Origin: Scytalidium lignicola
Taxonomy: Eukaryota > Ascomycota > Leotiomycetes
NCBI GenBank assembly: GCA_002812745.2
Contig: NCSJ02000019.1
Span: 62,001-126,000 of the forward strand
DNA: 64,000 nucleotides
Direction: 5' to 3'
Part shown: positions 57,857 to 64,000 of the stretch, piece by piece
Numbering within the stretch: the stretch's first letter is position 1
Layout of the letters: every line of letters starts with the position of its first letter
The notes under the pieces: model-generated
What the model saw: only the letters and a program-made list of their open reading frames with translations
What the model was told of the DNA's origin: nothing
The model's database searches: none
Made by a program: the position numbers and the translations under genes

Positions 57857-58846
57857 TTGAGTTTCTTTTTCTATTTTCTTTTGCTTTTTTTTTCTAACTT
57901 TCTCTTTTTGAGAAGGTTTCTTTTTGCTTATGTGGGCTCAATTTATAGTAATCACGTGTTCTCAACTTGCAAGATAGAGCAACAGTTTATATAGTTCTCA
58001 TATTAGTTACCAGGCGTTACGCATTTACATGTCCTACCTTCCATATTGTCACTAGATTCACAGCATCAAAGGCCTATAGTCAATTTGAAAACAGCAAAAG
58101 AGATCGTTATTAGAGGATGAAAAGAAGAAAAGAAAGAAACTAAAGTTATCAAAAAGCCGGCCGTGAGGCGAGAAAATATAACTGAAGCTCTTTTTTTTTG
58201 CCCATTAACCTCCTGTTTTCGCCTCTTTCCATTTCCAAAAAAGAAAAGTCGCAAATAATCTCCTAATGTAATTCTCTTGCTATGGTACCTCATACTCGCT
58301 TCCTTCCAGTTATTTCTCATCCCCTATATTCGACTCCACACCCTCGAATATCATAATCCTATGACCACATACTCCCTTTAAGAACAGCGTCCCCGGTACG
58401 CCTCCATTCACCCACTCCGTTCTGACAACCTCCGTCACTATCACCTATAAACACAATGCCACCACGGACGCAAACATCACAAAAACTTGCAAATCAAAAT
58501 CAATCAAATCGAATAAAGGTAAAAAACAAATAATGCGCAATAATCACAGATATCCATGATTTGATCAAAGAAAGTAAGAAATAGAATACATGTGGCTAAT
58601 GCCAGATAGGGGGGGCAAATGAGATGAAATAAAAGGAAGAAGAGTCATAAAAGTCATCGCCGAACTGGTATATATGGGATCCACCAAATATAGAAAACTC
58701 AAATGTAACGAGGCTCGCTTCTCCTGAAACTGTCTGGTTCTGATACGGGTATCGAATGCGTAGTTTTGATAACAAGGGAAGCGCAAAATAAAGATATAAG
58801 AACGCAGTTAATCAAAGAAGCATATGCTTCTTTGTGCTTGTATGGT
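57857..58846. other. Intergenic: tRNA 3' flank and WD40-gene 3' flank
   Basis: About 1 kb with poly-T/poly-A tracts. At its right end, 13 nt after the WD40 gene's stop codon, is a 22-bp perfect palindrome (58813-58834). No gene seen. Confidence 0.5.
58813..58834. repeat. 22-bp perfect palindrome in the 3' flank of the WD40 gene
   Basis: Half-site CAAAGAAGCAT followed immediately by its reverse complement ATGCTTCTTTG, with no spacer. It begins 12 nt beyond the stop codon of the minus-strand WD40 gene, so it is in the 3' UTR. Confidence 0.9.
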
Positions 58847-61800
58847 CTAAATCATCCCTCCTTCCATCATGCTCATGGCAGCCTTGACCTCCCGGGGATG
58901 TCGCTCACTATTTGCGGTACCGTATTGAACTGCAGGTGTATTCGAGGTGCTTCGGTTCAGGCCATATGCGGGAGGGATGCTTTCATACGGGCTGGTCGTT
59001 TCCTGTGGGCTCTTTGTACGATCACCACCATTATTTCGGCCACGACTGGCGCTCCTGAGGCGCTCGGCAGCACGGCTGAAGCGTCCAGAGAATGTATTAT
59101 CATTTTCACTGCGACCTCGTATGTGATTGATAGAGGAAGTACGCGAGTGGGTGCGAGAATGTTGTTGGGCTTGGGTGTCAACGGCAGGCGTGGGTACGCC
59201 GGGTTTTCCATCTTCATCGTCCATAACGATTTCGATAACACCAGATCCTAAAGACAAACCTGATCCCTGCGAGACTCCTGAGACCATAGAATTTGTATTA
59301 GGATCGTTGGGACGATAGATTGGTGGCGGGGGCGGCGGAGGTGGAGTTGCTAAGTGCTGCAACTCCTTAAGCATCGGTGGTGCTGGTGGCGTTGCTAAGT
59401 GCTGCAACTCCCTAAGCATCGGTGGTGCAGGTGGAGGAGGTGGAGGAGGCGGGACAAGATTATTATTTGATGAATTGGAAGGTTGGTTGCTGCCAGATTC
59501 AATTGTCTCGTCAATACCGCTCATAAATGGTTGGACACTGTAAATCGGACTATTGTTCCGACTTTCATAACCTATAGTACCTGGCTGAGAGTCGCCTGGA
59601 TTGATCTTGCGAGTTGACTGCATCTGTGACATACGCATGGCAGAAGTCATATCTTGTGTCCTGTGCCTGCTACTTGGTGGTAGAGCAGCCTGAAAGGCAG
59701 GATGGGTGGGCAGATCAGCTGGAAGAGCATTTGGTGATCTTGGTTCTTCTGGGATTGGAGCAGATGCTGAGCGTGGCGGGACGCGGCGTGGAGCTGCTTG
59801 GTAGGTTGTCTTAGGAAGCGTGAGCATGTTCAAACTTCCGAACGCTTGCTCAGCAACCGTGCTGTCATATTGAAGAGGAATTTGAGGGACAGTTGGAATC
59901 TCTCTGCTGTCTGGATCGAACTTTGGATGTCGCATAGCTCTTGGTGTAGCAGGCAAGCCGATAGGTACAACGCTGGCGCCAGTCTGGTTTAGATATTCCG
60001 GCGAGGTTTTGAGTAACCCTGGCGAAGTTGTCTGACTTCTTGGGGGATACGAAGGAGAAGGAAAGGTTGCCGATCTCTGGAACTCTGGTGGTATTGAGCC
60101 AGGACGATAGCTAGTAGGCGACATCTGTGCTAGTTCTTGAGGATGTACGATTGGTGGAACAGATGGTCTACGAGCAAGGGATTTCCGTCTCTCCTCAAGC
60201 TCACGAGCTGCTTGCTCCTTCTTCCGTGCCCGCTCATCCTTCATCTCCTGGAGATCACCGACCCGTGCATCTGACATTGCGCGAGAGTGTCCTGGATCTG
60301 GACGTTGGGAGGACTGTTGTTCCTTGCGAGTCTTACTCTGGTTTCGCTCAACGGCGCGACGGCTACTAGATCGATCACGACGTCTTCTATCAGGCGAGGC
60401 GTCTCGAATGACACTAGGCCCACGCTCTCGAAGACGGCTGCCACTTCTTTGCCTTGGTTGATACTGCTTTCGTTCAAGGGAAACCAGCTTTGAGTCGCCA
60501 TCTTCATTATCGTCAGCTTGATAAAGCTTTGCTTGCGGCGACATCGGGAGTGGCGAAGATGGAGAGCGGACGATAGATCCCTCTCGGCCTTTACTCCTGC
60601 CCCGAATTTCAAGAAGTGCGGGTCGTCCATCTGGACTCGTTCTACGGCTTGCATTTCGACTGGAGACACGACTTGGAGGTTTTGTAAGGCCCTCAGATAC
60701 TCGAGTAGCGGGTTCAGGAGAAGTGCGGCGAACTCTGCTAGAAGTCTTACCCTTGGTACGGGTGTGACTGCCATCTCGAGTCCTAAGCTTAGACGTAGAT
60801 GCCACCGATGCGGTCTCTGTTGACTCTTCTCCATATCCAACGGCCCCAAGATCCCTGAGGTCTTCTGGTGACATGGGAATGGGTGATGTGGGTGAACGTT
60901 TCGCAGGTTTGATGTATCGTGCGTTGGTTCGCCCGCGTTCTTCGGAACGCTCTCGAGCCTTAGCCTTACGACTAGAACTCCGTGCTCTTCCTGATTTATC
61001 CTCCTGTCTCTCGCGGCTCTGTTGACGACTTCGCTGCTTTTGAGCATGATACTGTGCTGCTTCAAGGCTGCTGATGTACTGATCAATGCTCCTCCCAGTA
61101 ATGACAGGGCTACCAGTACTGCTGAGGCCGGCGCGGAAGCTGCGATCACTAGCAAGTGGGCTTCTGGTACTCGTATTTGTTGCCATCGAGGCCACTGACC
61201 CACTAACAGAGCGCGGGGGGTTTCGAGATGCCTTGGAGGACGTGATAGATGGTTCAGGAGATGTCATGTAATCTCCAGTAATGATTGATTCCATAGGAGG
61301 CCATTGAATTTGCAACCCATCAGGTTTTCGGTCGCGTGACCCATTACGAGTACGCTGGTTTTGCTTTTGGGAGGTAAACAGCTCTGGGGACGGAGATGGC
61401 AATGGATTTATAACTTTACGCCCCGTCTTCTCCATCATAGGACTGGCTGTTGATGCCCTGCCGATTGAGGCATGGACAGACTGGAGCTGCTGGATGTCTT
61501 GTTGTGACTGATGCCGCTCGTGAGCTTTTTCTTTGTCCGACCTAGCATCTGCCGGAGTCCGGCTCGCTGGTTGATCAGGCTTATTGAGCGGGAGCACATC
61601 AGAAGGCATCTCTCCAATTGAAGGAAGACGAGCTCGAGTGAATCCACCGGGTGTCGCCGTTCTGGCGGAAGCTGGTGTATTGTAAACACTTCGGTTGCTC
61701 GGCCGCAAGAAAGCAGTATGAGCGTTCTCGCCATTAGATGGAGAAAGAGCAGATTCGGCTATGGGTGTTATACCAGCACCAAGAGGTGTTCTGTCCTCGT

Positions 61801-64000
61801 CGCCAGCACCGAAAAACTTTGATTTACCTGGCTTATCAAAAGTGGTGATCAACTTCAATGCTGAAGTTTTGGCAATGCTACGTTGAGGACCTCTCATTAA
61901 TCCTGGAGGAGAGAGTGGTGGGCTTAGCACCTCCGGGATTGAATGAGGTGAGAAGGAAAGAGACTGTGCAGTTGGAGATGCCCACGGCTCTGAGGGCTCA
62001 GAGCCAGTGCAGGAGAAGCACCGAATAGCCAGTTGTTGCTGGCTATGCTGAACTGCCCACTCACCCCACTTGCGAATCACCTCCGCTTGCCTTTGCCAAT
62101 CTGCAGGGAAGACAAGGGCGGTAAGAATCAAGGCTTCCATATAACGCCTATGAGAGACATAGATCTCAATAGCATCGTTCTGATCCCCCATACCTATCAT
62201 GATTGTGGCCGCGGTGTGCACATCACCCTTTTCCAAGAGACGTTGAACATACGCCCGGGCAACTTTGGTTTGTGAAGCATGACCACCAATGCCACTCAAC
62301 GCGAGGAGCATCCAGTCCGAAGAAGTCATGGACTCGGAACTGGTGCTCAAGACATCAATGTCAATGTCGCCCAGCCATTTAGCCAAGAGAACGCGGTTCG
62401 AGGAGCCAGGAGGGTGGCGGCTCATTTCATCCTGGATCAATGCTTGCACCTCGCCATCCCAGCCAAAGATGGTGCTGAGCATTTGGCGACGAAGGTCATC
62501 ATTGGTGAGGCGGCTGTTGTCCGAGACCTGAGGATGACGATAGGGTATGTCGCTTAATCTAGTCTTTGTAAACTTGAAGAGATCCACGGCCTTATTATCA
62601 TCTGGACTGCGAAGCACCTCCTGTCGTAGCCGAGAGGCCTTAGGTCGAGAACGTCCCGACAAATAAGAAGAGCTGGCACTGCTTACCGACAAACTATCAC
62701 GGCTAGAAACCACAGATGGCTGTCGACTAGAGTGCAACGAGGAGCCCGCGGAAAAGGTAGTGCCATCACTCATTCCACGTGATAAGACTGAGGCATGCCT
62801 GTGTGGAGGCCGGCCTGCAGATGACCTTGAGGTGGTCGAAGCATAACTCCTCGACGAGACCGGGCTTAGAGTGCTCGTACGATCAACATCTATCCGATCT
62901 TCCTCGGATTTATTCATCTCTCGGGCAATCCGAGCCAAGGGTGACATATGATCTTCATCGCTCTCTGAGATGTCGATGTTGATGGGGACTTCAGAAATAC
63001 CTGTGGCTGCAGGCGCCGACTGGTCTGGCTTCTTCTGTTCCTCTATGGAAACGGGGGGTGAAGGGGGCAGCACGTTGGCGGGATGTTGGACATTTGCCAC
63101 CAACTGAGATGGAGTATTGAGGTCAAACTGTTGGACGGTATTGTTGGCACCCAATGTGAACAGGGTCGCTCCGGGACCGTAGGAAGCTAAGCCCCTAACA
63201 TGGTCGAGGGTCGGAACGACTTCATATGTGACATCCTTTGTTCGAACATCCCATGATGACGTCTCTCTGTAGTTTAGAAAAAAGGGGGGACCGTGTCAGC
63301 GTTGTGTTGCTAAGCGCGCGCGTGGGGTTTGAAATGCATGATAATAGGGGGGAGGGGGTAGGGGCAGGAAAAATAAACCTAGCAAAACTTACCCTTCTGA
63401 AAACTGAATAATGCGCCCATTTTTAGACCAGGCCAACCAGTTTGGCCCTTCCAGAAAATTTTCCGATCGTTTTAGGATTCTGACAACTTTTGCTGTGTTG
63501 TGGTTGGTAGCTGACTTCGCCACGCTCCAAACTCGCAGGTCGCCGTCTTTTGTCTGTGTAGCCAACATATCGGATTTCTGGCGAGTCGACGATGCGTGCC
63601 ATGCCAGAGTAACGATAGGAGAAGGCGCTCTTGATGTAGACAAGTTGTGTAGAATCACAAATCGCGGCTGGAGCGCTGCAATTAAGAGGGAACCATTGGA
63701 AAACCTTAGTACCTAAGTCAGAAAACAATAATCACAGCGAGAGAGTTTGAGAAAGAAAGAAAAAGAAGGGAAAAAAAGTAATAGTTACCCAATGGCATAA
63801 GTTCTGCAATCAGCAGCTGGTGCCAATGCTGTAATCGGGATTTGATCTATAGTTCTAGCGGATATGTGTTCCGAAGTTGCTGGTTCGAAAAGGATCACAT
63901 TACCCTGAGCATTTCCTATAAATCTAGAGGTTAGCCATTTTCTGTCCTAAGAAATCGAAGCTTTTTCTTCTTCTTCTTTTCCAATCATATTTACCAAATG
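58847..64000 (-). CDS. Large WD40 / alpha-solenoid protein with disordered Ser/Arg/Pro-rich tail (5' end outside window)
   Basis: The start is beyond the right edge. Exons in view: 64000-63995 (partial), 63915-63789, 63704-63393 and 63266-58847, with introns of 79, 84 and 126 nt; about 1,620 aa are visible. The first part has WD40-like blades: NAQGNVILFEPATSEH, SPIVTLAWHASS...TKDGDLRVWSV, NWLAWSKNGRIIQFSEGETS, LGANNTVQQFDLN. A helical solenoid follows (MLSTIFGWDGEVQALIQDEM, AYVQRLLEKGDVHTAATIMI, GMGDQNDAIEIYVSHRRYME), of the kind in coatomer and Gemin5 subunits. The rest is disordered and Ser/Arg/Pro-rich, with many SPxx sites. Near the end a proline-rich segment contains two copies of PPMLRELQHLATPP, the second with Lys for Arg. 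Family conserved in filamentous fungi by my recollection, function unknown. Confidence 0.85.

Overview
The window is nuclear DNA of a filamentous ascomycete (Pezizomycotina). A leotiomycete is my best guess, from overall protein resemblance only. I reconstructed 47 introns by hand. Of these, 46 are 46-147 nt with ascomycete-type GTAAGT/GTATGT donors and CTAAC/CTGAC branch sites, and the gene set (filamentous-type GDE1, WSC copper-radical oxidase, MCH1) fits. There are no operons, CRISPR arrays, rRNA genes or intact transposons. Seven single N bases all sit beside homopolymer runs, which points to a homopolymer-error-prone draft assembly; one of them breaks a reading frame.

Layout, left to right. 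1-7.3 kb: the 5' end of a probable Hal4/Sat4-type kinase gene running off the left edge, a ~3.7 kb gene-free, microsatellite-rich stretch, and a large uncharacterised disordered protein. 9-16.6 kb: the spliceosome/ribosome-biogenesis helicase PRP43, head-to-head with TFIID/SAGA subunit TAF10, then the SPX-ankyrin-GDPD protein GDE1. 17.7-29.5 kb: a mitochondrial PPR protein (frame broken at an N), CZIB/DUF866 zinc protein, PRMT5, ribosomal protein L26, an atypical SDR and an MCH1-like transporter. 30-38.8 kb: a flotillin-like protein with a 14-nt micro-exon, a conserved unknown, a degenerate repeat and the HOPS/CORVET subunit VPS11. 39.4-49.3 kb: the mRNA-export adaptor YRA1 with an 852-nt intron, OST4, TMA46, the Hsp90 co-chaperone p23, ESCRT-III VPS24 and an AT-hook/zinc-finger protein. 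49.3-64 kb: a 3 kb gap, a secreted WSC/copper-radical oxidase, an MGMT-type DNA repair protein, an intron-containing tRNA-Val(AAC), and a large WD40/solenoid protein running off the right edge.

Genes alternate strands with unusual regularity between 9 and 47 kb, giving six head-to-head pairs with 220-804 bp between start codons (PRP43/TAF10, PPR/CZIB, PRMT5/RPL26, SDR/MCH1, OST4/TMA46, p23/VPS24). Most are housekeeping genes for RNA processing, translation and endomembrane sorting, without a common pathway. I found no clear new multi-gene system. The most interesting item is the YRA1 intron: it is about ten times longer than most introns here, and from memory it sits at the same codon as the autoregulatory 766-nt intron of budding-yeast YRA1.
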